DNA from: Phyto melanocephala
Lineage: Eukaryota; Arthropoda; Insecta; Diptera; Rhinophoridae
Assembly: GCA_941918925.1 (NCBI GenBank)
Contig: OW799233.1
Span: 1,666,001-1,730,000, forward strand
Length of the DNA stretch: 64,000 nucleotides
Direction of reading: 5' to 3'
Under the pieces are notes generated by a model. That model did not search any database. It saw only the letters and a program-made list of their open reading frames with translations, and was not told where the DNA came from. The translations under genes and the position numbers were made by a program. Every line of letters starts with the position of its first letter. Position 1 is the first letter of the stretch. Of this stretch, positions 47,201-58,894 are shown piece after piece.

Positions 47201-50200
47201 CTAAAAGTAAATAAATAACAAAATATTTAATACATTTAAGTGCATTCATATGTACAGACAGCAAAATATTTTCAAGGTTTCATGAATTAATGGTAATACC
47301 AGATACATATTTATTTTATATGAGTGGTTAAATTATCTGAGGGAGAAAAGAGGAATAAAGTAGCCTAGAATTTATTAGGGATAAACATGAAAATTTATCA
47401 GAAAAAATTCTACATACAGTATCCCATCTTCTAAAATGAAACCAAAAAAAAAAAAAAAACGTACAAAATGAAAACAACCGTTAGTTTTACAGATTTACAT
47501 TGCTTTAAAAGCAATATTATCACTCAGTTGCAAAAAATGTAGACAAATGCAATAGCCGACATATCTAGTAGTTCACATACCTTGAACTCTGTTAAATCAA
47601 GATACATTAAACCCCTTACTCAAACTCTTACCGACAATACAAGTATTGAAATTACAAATTTGGCTAAAGTCAAATCATTTGCCCATTTGTTAAAAAAATA
47701 ATAAATCTCCTGGTTTAGATGGGACTTACAGCATACTATTTAAAAATATGCCCGACTTCTTTTTTGAAATCTCAAGTTAACTATTTGACTTTTATTAGAG
47801 CAATGGGTATTTCCAACTACTTTTCAAAATGGCTAGGGTAATTACAATCAACAAATCTGAAAATGATCCTAAATTAATCTCCAGCTATAGACTAATTAGC
47901 ACTCTAAACTTATAATAATATCATAAATCGAGAACAATTAAGTTTCAAAAAAAAAATAGCACTCCCATGTACATCAACTTAAGAGTTGTAAACTTTCTTG
48001 AAACTAAAAAAAAGTACTGGAGTCGTTTTTCTTGAATCGAAAAAGTTTTTGACTCGATCTGGCGTAATTGACTAGTGTATAAACTAAATACGTTTAATTT
48101 TCTAATTTATCTACAAAAACGTATTTTTAGATAAAAGTACATACATATGTATATTGTGTCTGTCAACAAGAAATTTTCTAATGAAAGGCAAATACCTGCT
48201 GGCTTGCCTAAAGGATCGGTATTATCGCCTACACTATACTCGATATAAACATCTGATGTTACGCGTATGATAGCGCCTTTATGTGTTGTGGTAAGTTCTT
48301 AAATGTGATAATTAGAAGAATACAAAAATATATTAGATTAACCCGTTAATACTATGACATATGAAAAATAAAAATCAATGACGACATAACTCAAGCGATT
48401 ATATTTCATTCAACAAATTGTTCCCCTAAACAATAAATCTGTGTCTTGGAGCTAAAAGGGCCAATGTAACTTTTTTGCTCTTTTGAGTTAATCATTGCAT
48501 TAGATTTGTTTTCTTGCTCTTTTTAATTATGGTAAAACAGCTAAAGTCTTACTTAACCCAAAACAGCTTCATAAATAAAATGCTGGCCAATGTCACTATG
48601 AAAGCACATGTACATATATAAAAGTTCAATTTCAATTTTCTCAAAACTAAATATTTTGACATTGGCCCTTTTAGCTCCAAGCTACAGAAATATTCTACTA
48701 GATATTTATCTTATTATCTTATTGAAGGACGAAATTAGATATTTAGGAGTAATCCTTGACAAACAACATTTATTCAAACAGCAAGTTAATTACATTTGTG
48801 AGAAGGCAGTTAAGTGCCTTATACAAGGTACTTATTTCCACAATGAGTAATCGTCCGATTGTGACCTATGGTTGTCAAGTCAGTTCTCAAAAGGCTGCTA
48901 AAACGCATTAAAAAAAAGTTATTCAAAATAAAAATTTGAAAATAATACGCAATCTTCCTTTTACATATCCCACTTATCTTCTACATAGAAACTTTAACTT
49001 CAAAATGTTTAATTCATTGACAAGGAAATTAACTTTATCATTTAATAAAAAAAATGCTAAACATCAAATTTTAAAATATGTAATAGAAATTTTCAGAACT
49101 TTCCACTAACGGTCTTTTGTTTAAAAGACACATTTCAGTGATTGTTTTAAAATCTCTTATAACTTCTAAGTTGATACGAGGTTTTTATAACCAAACTTTT
49201 CCTTAAAACTGTGATATTACTTAGTAATTTCTTAATTTAATTAATCAGATGTTAATTGTTGTAATACTATATGTAAATTCTCATAACTCTATTAACGATA
49301 TTGATAAAATTAATAAGTTTTAATAAATACATAAATAAAAACAACAATTTATTATAAACCATTTTTATTCTATTTATAAATACATATACATACATATGTA
49401 TGTGACAGCGCATAGAGAAAGGGACCTAAGGGTAAAAACAGGGTTTGTTCAGGAGAGCCATTTTAAGGATTAAATGATTTTTCTATTTTTTTAAATTGTT
49501 CATAAGGAAAAAAATAAATTTTTTGTAGTTTCGTAAAATCAAATTATTTTGTTAATTTAGTAGGGGAAAAAATGAAAATAAATAAATTTTACCGTTAGGT
49601 CCTTTTCTATTTGCGCTTAGAATCGTCGACTTCACTTTTATAAAACGCGCATATCTCTGGGAGGGAACACTTTTGGGGCGTGGGATCGGTCTCATTCGAT
49701 GCTCAGATGTTTTTTTTTTACCCTTAGGTTTCTTCCTCTATGCGCTGTCACATATGTATATACATATTTCTATATAACCATATGTACATATTTATATTAT
49801 TAATACTATTTTGTTATGCTTTCTATATCCCTCCTTTGGCTGAAAGTATGGACAGCAAAGTTGTAAAAACTGGTGATAGACATCGAACAATGAATTCCTG
49901 AATGTCTGAATAGTTTTAATATTCTTGAATGATTACAATTTTATTTTAAATTTTGTTAGGAAGTTTGATAATAGAAAAACGAACTTAAGCCAGAATAAAA
50001 ATGATTTATAAGAATTCAATATTGATTTTTTGTTTTGTCGTTTTTACCTATAGTGGCCCAGAGAGCTTAGTTATGCATGTAAATTCAGAATAATAAATGA
50101 AATTAAATGTTATGTTTTTGATATCAATTTGAAATAAGTTTTTTGTCAAAAGTTAGAGATATTTTAAAATATGTACATATGTATGTATATGTATGTATGT

Positions 50201-50913
50201 ATGTATGTATGTCAAAATTAAGATAAGGTGTAGTATACTTATTTGTATGTTTATACTACATATATACATATGTTAAGTTTGTATACAAACCTGGAAGGTT
50301 ATTCCGCATGCAGTACGTTTACTGGGTCCAACAAGTTCCATGGTCAACACAAAGCCGCATATGTAAGCACCAGCCGATCCAAATATACCCAACAAATATC
50401 GTGCCAACATAAATGAAAAATATTCAGGTATAAAAGCTACCGCCACACCGATAATAAGTTGCAGTAAAGCCGACCAACAGAATACCGTTTTACGTCCTAC
50501 TTTATCTGCTAAGCCTCCCAATACTACAGCTCCGGTAAAAACTCCCAACATAAACACTGTCTGCACCAAGCTGCCCATCCAACGTTTGTCACATACAAAA
50601 TTCCAATCGATTGTACGCGATGTTTCATAATAGGTACGATCATAAACGTACGATGTGCATGCAACGGTATTGTTGTTACTGTCGTACATGTGACATGAAT
50701 CCAACTCACCATTCTCTTTTTTTGGTATAGCATTTAAAATCTCCGTAGAATTCCACAGAGCATATGAAAAGCTTTTATTATCGACACCCTCGATAAAGCA
50801 ACGATGTTCGGGTACTGCTTGAACTGTAACCAAAGACAACATATGCAAACCAGCTGTTAGGGCAGACAATACTTGCAAGAAAAATTGAAATGCTTGATAC
50901 CGTCCAAACTCCC
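46214..50913 (-). CDS. SLC22 organic cation transporter (Orct-like), first exon not located
   Basis: A 12-TM plasma-membrane transporter for organic cations or carnitine-like solutes. Minus-strand exons: 50913-50291 (acceptor tatttctag; donor gtttgt) and 47200-46214 (acceptor tacttttag), giving 536 aa. A first exon ending in phase 1 should precede GEFGRYQ. Seen in order: TM1 (FFLQVLSALTAGLHMLSLV); a glycosylation-rich extracellular loop with NKS, NST and NNT sites; the WNFVCDKRW motif; LADKVGRKTVF; then GITFQ|TIFAFGIMLVAGWG across the intron; DESPRWLWMQGR; LDRLGRRPI; PTVVRNSAMGLGSMCARLSG; and LPETMNQPMPESIEDGENF, a tail typical of Drosophila Orct. The 3.1-kb intron holds a worn LINE, a MITE and repeat fragments. 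Confidence 0.92.
47590..49330 (+). pseudogene. Degenerate Jockey-like non-LTR retrotransposon
   Basis: Reading across several frames gives reverse-transcriptase landmarks in order: NNKSPGLDGTYSILFKNMPD (47694), EKVFDSIW (48036), IPAGLPKGSVLSPTLYS (48190), IRYLGVILDKQHLFK (48736), YICEKAVKC, then RPIVTYGCQ. Stops and frameshifts are throughout. It lies in the Orct-like intron. Confidence 0.78.
49401..49752. mobile_element. MITE with GTGACAGCGCATAGAG ends (about 350 bp)
   Basis: Left end tgtgacagcgcatagagaaa and the right end reverse-complement (tctatgcgctgtcaca) form about 36-bp imperfect inverted repeats that include 'acctaagggtaaaaa'. Both sides are flanked by tatgta (49395-49400, 49753-49758), a possible 6-8 bp target duplication. 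A third worn copy of the end sequence is internal (49587-49615). Confidence 0.78.
49800..50025 (+). mobile_element. Fragment of the 51.3-52.5 kb Penelope-like repeat
   Basis: gttatgctttctatatccct, 'tggtgatagacatcgaacaa', 'tgaattcctgaatgtc' and 'cttaagccagaataaaaatg' are diverged copies of segments at 51710-51830 and 52396. Confidence 0.6.
50291..50913 (-). CDS. Orct-like transporter, upstream coding exon
   Basis: Begins GG (phase 1 in) EFGRYQAFQFF and ends GITFQ. The upstream ATG at 50944 lies in the intron (its codons precede the acceptor) and is not the start. Confidence 0.92.
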
Positions 50914-51469
50914 CTAGAAATAAAGATACAACACTTTTGTACAATGTAGAATGTTAAATTGCAATAAAATAAATATGTATTAATATATCTGGTGTATTTA
51001 CAATAATTCCATAATTTCACGAAAAAATTCTTAAATCTTTAAAAAACATATACATATGTATATGAATGTATAGATGTATATGGCACAACAATACGACGCT
51101 TAGGACACCTTGTGAATTCACTTTCATCTATGTATATACTCAAAAGTCTTGCAACAAATGTTTCATAATCTGGACGACGACTTAGTTCCTTTGCAAATGA
51201 AATTTTTAAACATCCATATAAAGTATAGTAAGTAAATAAATAAAAAATAAATAAAATATAAAATTCAAAAAATGTCCTAAGTGTCGTATTGTCATAATGT
51301 CAAAATTTTTAAAATGCTTAGAAATTTTACCATAATACAATAATATTAAATTTTAATGTGAACCATTTTTTTATTTTGGCTTAAGTTCATTTGTTTCCTT
51401 ATTTAATTTTATAATTCAAATTAAATTAAATTGTAACCATTTTAGGAATATTCTTTCTAAAAATTATTT

Positions 51470-51537
51470 CCGATATTAGCCGAGTGGAATGCATTTTCGA
51501 AATCAGCTACGATTTCATCATCAGCACTCTTTATCGG
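51470..51537 (-). ncRNA. Hammerhead-ribozyme-like motif (minus strand)
   Basis: Exact reverse complement of the 68-nt motif at 52245-52312, so all helices are the same. Confidence 0.58.
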
Positions 51538-52244
51538 TATACTACTATGTAACTTAAAATTCCTATTTATGTTACAATTGAATGAAATTTGAATTAGTGA
51601 ATCTTAGTATTAATTTTCATATTTTGTTGAATATTTTATTTCACCTATCAAATGACAATTCATAATTCAACATGTTCATATTCTTCTATATTCGTAATAC
51701 ATTTTCGTTATGCTTTCAATATCCATCCTTTGGCTGGAATTATTGAAAACAAGGTTGTATTTACATTTTCATTTATATAAGTCCATCTAGGTGATAGACA
51801 CTGAACAATGAATTCTTGAATGTCATTAACACCGTGCCATGTGTGTTATAATTATATATTTATATTTCTGCTCGAACTTTTTTCTATATATTAAATTTTA
51901 ATGTGAACCATTTTTTTATTTTGGCTTAAGTTCATTTGTTTCCTTATTTAATTTTATAATTCAAATTAAATTAAATTGTAACCATTTTAGGAATATTCTT
52001 TCTAAAAATTATTTCCGATATTAGCCGAGTGGAATGCATTTTCGAAATCAGCTACGATTTCATCATCAGCATAACGAAAATGTATTACGAATATAGAAGA
52101 ATATGAACATGTTGAATTATGAATTGTCATTTGATAGGTGAAATAAAATATTCAACAAAATATGAAAATTAATACTAAGATTCACTAATTCAAATTTCAT
52201 TCAATTGTAACATAAATAGGAATTTTAAGTTACATAGTAGTATA

Positions 52245-52312
52245 CCGATAAAGAGTGCTGATGATGAAATCGTAGCTGATTTCGAAAATGCATTCCACTC
52301 GGCTAATATCGG
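52245..52312 (+). ncRNA. Hammerhead-ribozyme-like motif (plus strand)
   Basis: Helix I CCGATA..GAGTG pairs with CACTC..TATCGG. Core CTGATGA is at 52258-52264. Helix II GAAATC-gtagct-GATTTC is 6 perfect pairs. GAAA is at 52284-52287. Helix III is the palindrome AATGCATT, with cleavage expected after ATTC. One extra U sits between CUGAUGA and helix II compared with the consensus. Confidence 0.6.
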
Positions 52313-52489
52313 AAATAATTTTTAGAAAGAATATTCCTAAAATGGTTACAATTTAATTTAATTTGAATTATAAAATTAAATAAGGAAACAAATGAACTTA
52401 AGCCAAAATAAAAAAATGGTTCACATTAAAATTTAATATATAGAAAAAAGTTCGAGCAGAAATATAAATATATAATTATAATACAATAA

Positions 52490-53980
52490 TGTTTGCTTAA
52501 ATTTAAATTTATTTAAAAATTATGGTAATACGACACTTAGGACTTTTCGTAAATACAGAAATAAGTTGGGTTTTTTTTCCTTTAAAATGTAAAGTTTGTT
52601 CTAAGTACCATCGCACAAAGGGGAAAAATAGAAAAAAAATATGTTGTCATAAAAACGCCACATATTGCTCAAAAGCGGCGCTACAAAGCCTTAAAATAAG
52701 ACACCTCGTACATACATATATTCTTTATTTATTTAAAGTTATAGTAGCATAGCCTCTAGGCCATAATCGGTCAAAAATTTCTACTAAAAATAATCAAATT
52801 TTTGTTTTCCATGTTCATAATAAGAGATGAATAATAATCATTTTTTTCTCTGCAAAAAAAAAACATTTTTTAACACAATATTTTTAAATTTCATACTTTA
52901 CTGCAAAGCATATTTATAGGGTATATGCATCCCGGCAACAAAAATAACAATTTAAAAACATATTCATTTTGTTTTTGTATAGTATATTACATACATACCT
53001 GTAGATGTCACACAATTTTTTTTTCTTCAATTTTTATAATTTTTTAAAAACTTCAATGTAAAAACTTTACATATATTCTCGTTTTGAAAATTTTTGAATT
53101 GGATTTGGATTGGATACGAGTACCTTATTAATATACCTTGCCCTTTTCCCTTCGGAATTAGATTTATTTTATAAACAAATTTTGAATTAATTAAATTTGT
53201 TCTAAAATTTAAAAGCTGGAATTAAAAAACAGAAATTGGATTCTGAAACCTCTATATGCATTAGACTAGCGTGTGCCCGTGGCTTCGTCTGTGTAGTTAT
53301 CGCCATGAAAGATAGTGTATGTGTTCATCTAGGTTGTTATGTAAGTGTCTACCAAATTTCATTTATTTCCGTTCTGCCGTTTTTGTATGTATGTACCTAC
53401 ATATGTATAAATTAGTAGGATTACATGCTTTGTTGTATTTTCTTTTATTAAGAAAAATAAGAAGTGAAAATGTTCTTCCAGTTTCTCCTAGTTTTCTCCT
53501 ACATAGAAAAAATAGGAAGTGAATAGTAGGCAACATATTTAAAACTTGCATTTTCTAAGTTTTACCAGGAATTGTTTAACTTTTTTCTTTGCAAACCATC
53601 CTCTGAAAATTTTGAATTTTGAATTCAGCCATTCTCACATGATGTGATTACGCACATTGACCGTTTCATTTTAATATAAAAATATATAATTTTTCGTTAA
53701 ATTTATGACAAACATGTTGCTTTAATTGTTTTATTTAGAAAAGTAAAAAGTACTGTAAGGATATATCGGGGACATACATACATATATATCTACTGTTTCA
53801 GCCAAGATAACTGCTTATGAGTTTTAACATTTTATATATTAAATATGTACATCCATAAATTCAGAAAATCCAAAAATTACTATAAAAATAACAAACGTTA
53901 CAATTTGTCCTTTTCTTTCCTTGGATTATGAGTACCTAATTATATGTACATATTTTCCTAATCAAAAAAAAAAAAAAAAA
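52490..53980. other. Orct-like upstream flank/intron
   Basis: AT-rich. 53268-53400 (gtgcccgtggcttcgtctgt, then 'ccaaatttcattta') looks like the 3' end of a common insect repeat, but I cannot name it. No exon supported. Confidence 0.4.
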
Positions 53981-53984
53981 CAAA

Positions 53985-54370
53985 TTACTTAAAAGTTGTC
54001 ATAAAAATTAGAAAAAGTAACTTTTCGATCGCCCATCATCTTGGATCAATAGTCACTAATTTAAAGGATCTATGTTCACTAATACACAAAAAGTATAAAA
54101 AAATCGAAAATATTACCTTTTTGGTTGCATACTTGTTTTCATTCTCAAATTGGATCAATAGTTCCTAACTTTAAAAATTTAGTTTCAAAACATGGAAAAA
54201 AGTACCTTTCGGGTTGTCAAAATCATTTCCAACCTTAACTTGAATCAAAAATTCCTAATTTAGAAATGTCATATTTATGTATAAACTTAAAAATTAATAA
54301 ACGTACCATAAAAAAGATAACAGTAACTTTATGTATGAACCTTTATAAATAAATATTCTATAGTTACTTG
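53985..54370. repeat. Degenerate tandem repeat, about 90-100 bp units
   Basis: Successive units share 'gaaaaagtaacttttcg/gaaaatattacctttttgg/gaaaaaagtacctttcggg', then 'ggatcaatagt.cctaa.ttaaa'. Starts are near 54010, 54105 and 54193, with a weak fourth. Confidence 0.5.
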
Positions 54371-54599
54371 CATATTTTTAGTTTCTGATTAGTTTTGGAT
54401 TATCTCTAAACAATATAAATTTATATTTAATAAAAAAAATAGTACAGATCAATACCTACATTAGGTTCGCAAATATATCGATCGATATCGAATGCCGTAA
54501 TTCGGCCCCAGGTCTGTATAAAATGTTAGAACATCTATGAATGCCTTCTAAATTCGTTAAATGAGAAGCATTGCTGTTTATCGCGATAGTGTGGCAAAA

Positions 54600-54841
54600 A
54601 AACAGTCAACTTCGACTCATCATCGTGCCAAACAATTGAGCATCAGCAATGTTATTTAAAATTTGGACTATCGGATCGCGGTGTGCCGTTGAGGTCGCGG
54701 GGCCATTTGGCCGATATTTTGTTCCATACATAATTGAACCATACAAATATTATCATTAAAAAAGAAATGATAATAATTTCCTAAATAATTTGTGTTTTAT
54801 TCAAAATCAACATCGGCCCTTAAAATTTAACCACCCTTTAT
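54600..54841 (+). pseudogene. Mariner transposase C-terminal remnant and right end
   Basis: 54600-54734 is open to SRGHLADILFHT and a stop, matching the C-terminal R(G)GHL-DI-F-T of mariner transposases. It is followed by a short 3' region and the likely terminal sequence 'ggcccttaaaatttaaccac' + 'ccttta'. Confidence 0.6.
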
Positions 54842-55729
54842 AACTTGGATATGCTGGTAAAATGTTTTCGTAAATTAAGTGTTTCAGTGAAAATGGGCGT
54901 TAAAGTAAGCGTGTCAATAAAATTTCTGCTAATAAATACAACTTAGATATTTCAATATAGTCCGTAATTCTTCCAAAATATTTATTCATTGAGATATTAT
55001 ATGAATTTGAAATAAAGCATTATATAGGATGTGGGCGTAAGAGTGGGCGTGTCACCTAAATTTTCTGGCATAACAATAACATTGACTAGAAGGATTTCCG
55101 TAGCAAATTTTATCATCATACCTCTAATTTTGTCGGTTTTATAAATTTAAATTTCATTAACAGTAAATAACGTGGAAAGTGAGCGTTATAGTAGGTGTGT
55201 CGAAGTTATTTATGCTAATAAATACAACTTAGATATTTCAATAAAGTCCTTTATTATTCGATTTATAGAGAAATTATAAGAATTTAAGAGAAAACGTTGT
55301 ATGGGAGGTTGGCGTGTCACATTTATTTTCCGTCAGAAGAAAGCCTTTGACCAAAAAGCAATTCCTGCAAAATTTCAGAATCGTAGATCTAAATTTGTCA
55401 CTCTTATTAGGTTTAAAATTTTTAACATATTGGAAAATACACTGCGCGGTATAAATTTTCGTACATTTTGATCTCTAACTCCCTTCCTAATGCCTGCATT
55501 TAGGCAATTTTTCTTTCTTCCTTATACTCCGATTTAGCCAATTTTTTATTCCAAACAAACCTTGTGTATAAGACATATTCTGGCAAAATTTGAGCCCACT
55601 AGCTTTTTCGATGGGACCTCTATCGTGCTTTTAACAGACGGACATACGGACGGACATAGCTAGATCGTCGTCAAATAAAACCCCGATTAAGAATATACAT
55701 ACCACTTTTTTGGTGGCGGATATAAAAAC
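54842..55729 (-). mobile_element. DINE-1-like element, 'acgcccac' subtype
   Basis: Minus-orientation copy with repeated 'gtgggcgt', the GTCY block (cagacggacatacggacgga) and the right end ttttttggtggcggatataa. The hairpin end at the left is missing. Confidence 0.8.
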
Positions 55730-56171
55730 TCAAATACTTCAAAAAAACACATTACAAAAAAATTTGTTTAGCTCTTTTACTAAAATTTTGCAAAAAATAT
55801 TTGACCTTGTGTCACAAAAATTGGTCTGCTGATCACGGTCGGATCGTAACGGGTATAAAATGGGGAGGAGAGGAGAGTTTTATCTACTAAATGGTGCTAA
55901 TTTCTTTTTGATATCTTATGTTTTCTAGAAGTTATGGTGTATTAAAAAAAGGAATTTAGGAAAATTTAGACCTAAAGATAAAAAAAAATTATTTCTAAAC
56001 ATTATAAACAATTTATTTTCATGTACTAATGGCTAACAAATTTTAAAATTATACAAAACTTATTTCGTTTGAAAATCTTTTAAAAGCAAAATGTTATAGA
56101 ACTTTAAAAATCAAAATCTTACTAATAAATTTCCTGTTTTAGCAAAATGCTGAGCATGTCTATTTTGAATC

Positions 56172-56205
56172 ACCCTGTGGCCCTTAAAATTTAACCACCC
56201 TTTAC
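56172..56205 (+). repeat. Second copy of mariner-like end sequence
   Basis: ggcccttaaaatttaaccac + 'ccttta' repeats 54808-54841 in direct orientation, preceded by 'gaatcaccctgt'. Probably another worn mariner end. Confidence 0.5.
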
Positions 56206-56608
56206 AAAAGAATAGATAGATAAAAAAAAATTTGTTAAAATATGTATTTTAAATATTCAAATACTTATTTTAAATCTACTGATGCACATTTTTTTAAAAT
56301 ATTTTTAAATCTTAAACCTCATAAGACTGTGTGTACAACTATATGTAAAGTTGGGCACAAATCATTACTCTAGTTAATTTTTGTCAACAAACTTCGGTCA
56401 TTTTCGTTTTCACAAACCCCTATAAAATTCCTTTGTAGTTTGTGCAAAAAAATGTTACTGGAGTCATCTAGTGTTCTACGTGATGTTTAGCAAAGACATC
56501 ATCCTCAGTGTTTGCAAAATGTAGTGGCGCCTTCAACAGATGTCGCCATCTGCAATGAATAAATGCTAATGAATATGACTAATATATTTTTATAAAAATT
56601 TAAAAAAA

Positions 56609-57163
56609 AGTGGGCGTGGCACATTTATTTTCCGTTATAACGAAGACTTTGACCAAAAAACCATGTTTGCAAAATTTCAGAACCGTACATATAGTTTTGT
56701 CAGTTTTATTACGTTTTAAATAATATTTAATCAATTTTTGGGGAGAAATATTCTTTTGACTCGAGAAATATATATTCGAAGTTTCATGACTCTACGTTTA
56801 TGCGTTTGGACACAATTCCTTTTTTTTCGATGTTTGAAGGACACGGTTTTTTCGACCTATTCTTGCTTTACGAGCTATAACTCTCTTTCTAATATTCCGA
56901 TTTAGCCCATTTTCAATACCAAACAAACCTTGTCTATAAGAAAGATTCTGGCAAAATTTGAGCCCTTTAGCTTTTTCGGTGCGACCTCTATCGTGCTTTC
57001 AACAGACGGACAGACGGACGGACATAGCTAGATCGTCATCAAATCAAACCCCGATTCAGAATATATATACTTTATGGGGTCTAAAATGGATATTTCGATG
57101 TGTTACAAACGGAATGACAAAATGAATATACCCCCACCATTTTTTTGGTGGCGGGTATAAAAA
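56609..57163 (-). mobile_element. DINE-1-like element, 'acgcccac' subtype, truncated
   Basis: Begins gtgggcgtggcacatttatt and runs through acagacggacagacggacgg to ccatttttttggtggcgggt. Close relative of 18.8 and 61.7 kb. Confidence 0.85.
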
Positions 57164-57639
57164 ATGAAATATATTTAATAGAAATTTCTGACTTCCATTT
57201 ATAGCACCCTCGAATGCGCTCTAATATTGCGCTATAAGAAGGCATGATTTTTTTTACTGCTTAGCGGTACAAAATAAATTTTTGCTGGGATGGAACATTT
57301 TTTTAAAAATAATACTAGATTTTCGGTAAATGGAAAATAAAGAGCAACATTTTTCTCCTAGCTTTTATAAATTGATATTAAAAATCGTCGCTGTTCCGAC
57401 CTGACTGTTTATGTTATCATTTTTAAATATTTGTTGAAATCACAATTTTGAGCCTTTATTGATCACACCAAACCGTTCAAAAACATAGTGAAAATAAACA
57501 ATAGTGTTTATGTGTAGGTGCAATATTTACAAACAACAAAAACAGATTATTTTTATTTGCTCTCCTGAAAACTTAGAAAAATCCCTAAATTTGTAATTTT
57601 AAGATTTTTTCTTATAGAAAATGCTTTGAGAATTCTTTT

Positions 57640-58400
57640 TAATTCAATATTCGTTTGCGACCCCATAATGTACATACATGTATATTTGTTGAAAGCTTAT
57701 GACTAGGGAAGTCGAATAGGCAATGTCCGTATGTCCGTGTGTATGCTGAAATCAGTTTTGTATGCCCCCCTAAATCGCTTAGAGCCGTGTGTAGTATCAA
57801 AACATCTGAAATATTAAGGAGTAGACTGGTATTAAAATTAAGAAAAATTGGTTCATAAACAACCGATAAATTAGGAAAAAACTAATACCACTTTGTTCTT
57901 TTCCAAATCATCCTTACAAACGTGGGCAAATTTGATTTCGAATCCTGGCGAAGGCAAAAATTGTTTTTTTTATTTTTCTATTATTGATACATATGTAGAT
58001 ACAACAACTTATAATTTTTATAATTTTCGATGGGATAATAAAATTATAAAGAATAATAACACTTATATTAGTATTTCAATAATAACTTTTATTATAATAC
58101 ATCTATATTTACTACCAAAAAATGGTTTGTTACACATCGAAATATTCATTTTAGATCCCAGAAAGCATATATTTCTTGAGTCCTATTTAATTTCATTCCA
58201 TCTGTTAGCACGATGGAGCTCAAAGGGAAAATGCTAGGAGGATAAAATTTTATCAAAATTTTTCAATATATCGTATAATGTTCGGCTTGTTAGAAAAAGA
58301 GATATACGTAGCTTGTAAGGCAAGTGTATGTAATGAAAAAATGTCTTTCTGCCATCGAATAAAATATTATTGCGTCTAAATGCAAAAAAATGAGGGGAAG
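57640..58400 (+). mobile_element. Fragments of two DINE-1-like subtypes
   Basis: 57655-57960 matches the poly-A/T-core subtype (gaaagcttatgactagggaa, 'atgtccgtatgtccgtgtgt'). 58128-58390 matches the 'acgcccac' subtype (tttgttacacatcgaaatat). Both are truncated. Confidence 0.6.
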
Positions 58401-58690
58401 CTAATGAGGATTAAGGGACACGTGGACATAGCTGGGAATGAAACGGTAGACGAACTAGCAAAGGGGCATATGCAAAAGCATTCTCTAGACCAGAATTGAA
58501 TTGGCTAATGTTTGTAGAATGTAGTTAAAGGATGCAGATACAGCTACGCATGTAGTATACGAATGTCCTGCATTGGCAAGCGGAAAATTAAGGAACTCAA
58601 GCAGGCACACATTAAGTAATAATTCGTTGGGATACCTTAGTTTAATGGAAATACATACTTGCGATTACAAAGAACTGTGTGATGAGTAAA
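58385..58690 (+). pseudogene. Non-LTR element RNase H / C-terminal remnant
   Basis: GHVDIAGNETVDELAKG (RNase H-type) is followed, after a stop, by DADTATHVVYECPALASGK and KLRNSSRHTLSNNS, the usual Cys/His-bearing tail. It lies just upstream of a different reverse-transcriptase element. Confidence 0.65.
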
Positions 58691-58894
58691 GAAAAAACGC
58701 CGGTGGGGGCACGAATTTCAATGATGAAAGGTATGCCGAATGGTGACCTTGAAATCATGTGGTAGCGAAGGGGGTCGAAAATGGAAACCAAGATAGTAGT
58801 AGCAGGCCCGCCGTATAAATCCAAATACATAAATGATAAAGTAATTAAGCAAACAACATTTAATGTACGTAGTTAATTCTTTTTTTTTTAAATA

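Larger units (their letters stand above)
51345..52480. mobile_element. Direct-plus-inverted repeat array with three hammerhead-like motifs
   Basis: 51345-51535 recurs directly at about 51888-52070 (offset about 543 bp). 51345-51715 recurs as its reverse complement at about 52074-52450, and 51848-52072 is the mirror of 52257-52480. Hammerhead-like cores: 51470-51537 (minus), 52015-52070 (minus, cut short in helix I) and 52245-52312 (plus). Penelope-like elements typically have tandem/inverted terminal repeats carrying such ribozymes. No reverse transcriptase is present, so this is a remnant or a retrozyme-like non-autonomous unit. Confidence 0.65.

Noticed and set aside
50914..50944. ATG at 50944 as the start of the Orct-like transporter
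   Set aside because: It lies upstream of a clear tatttctag acceptor, its codons (MYKSVVSLFL) do not resemble the family, and the real frame enters in phase 1.
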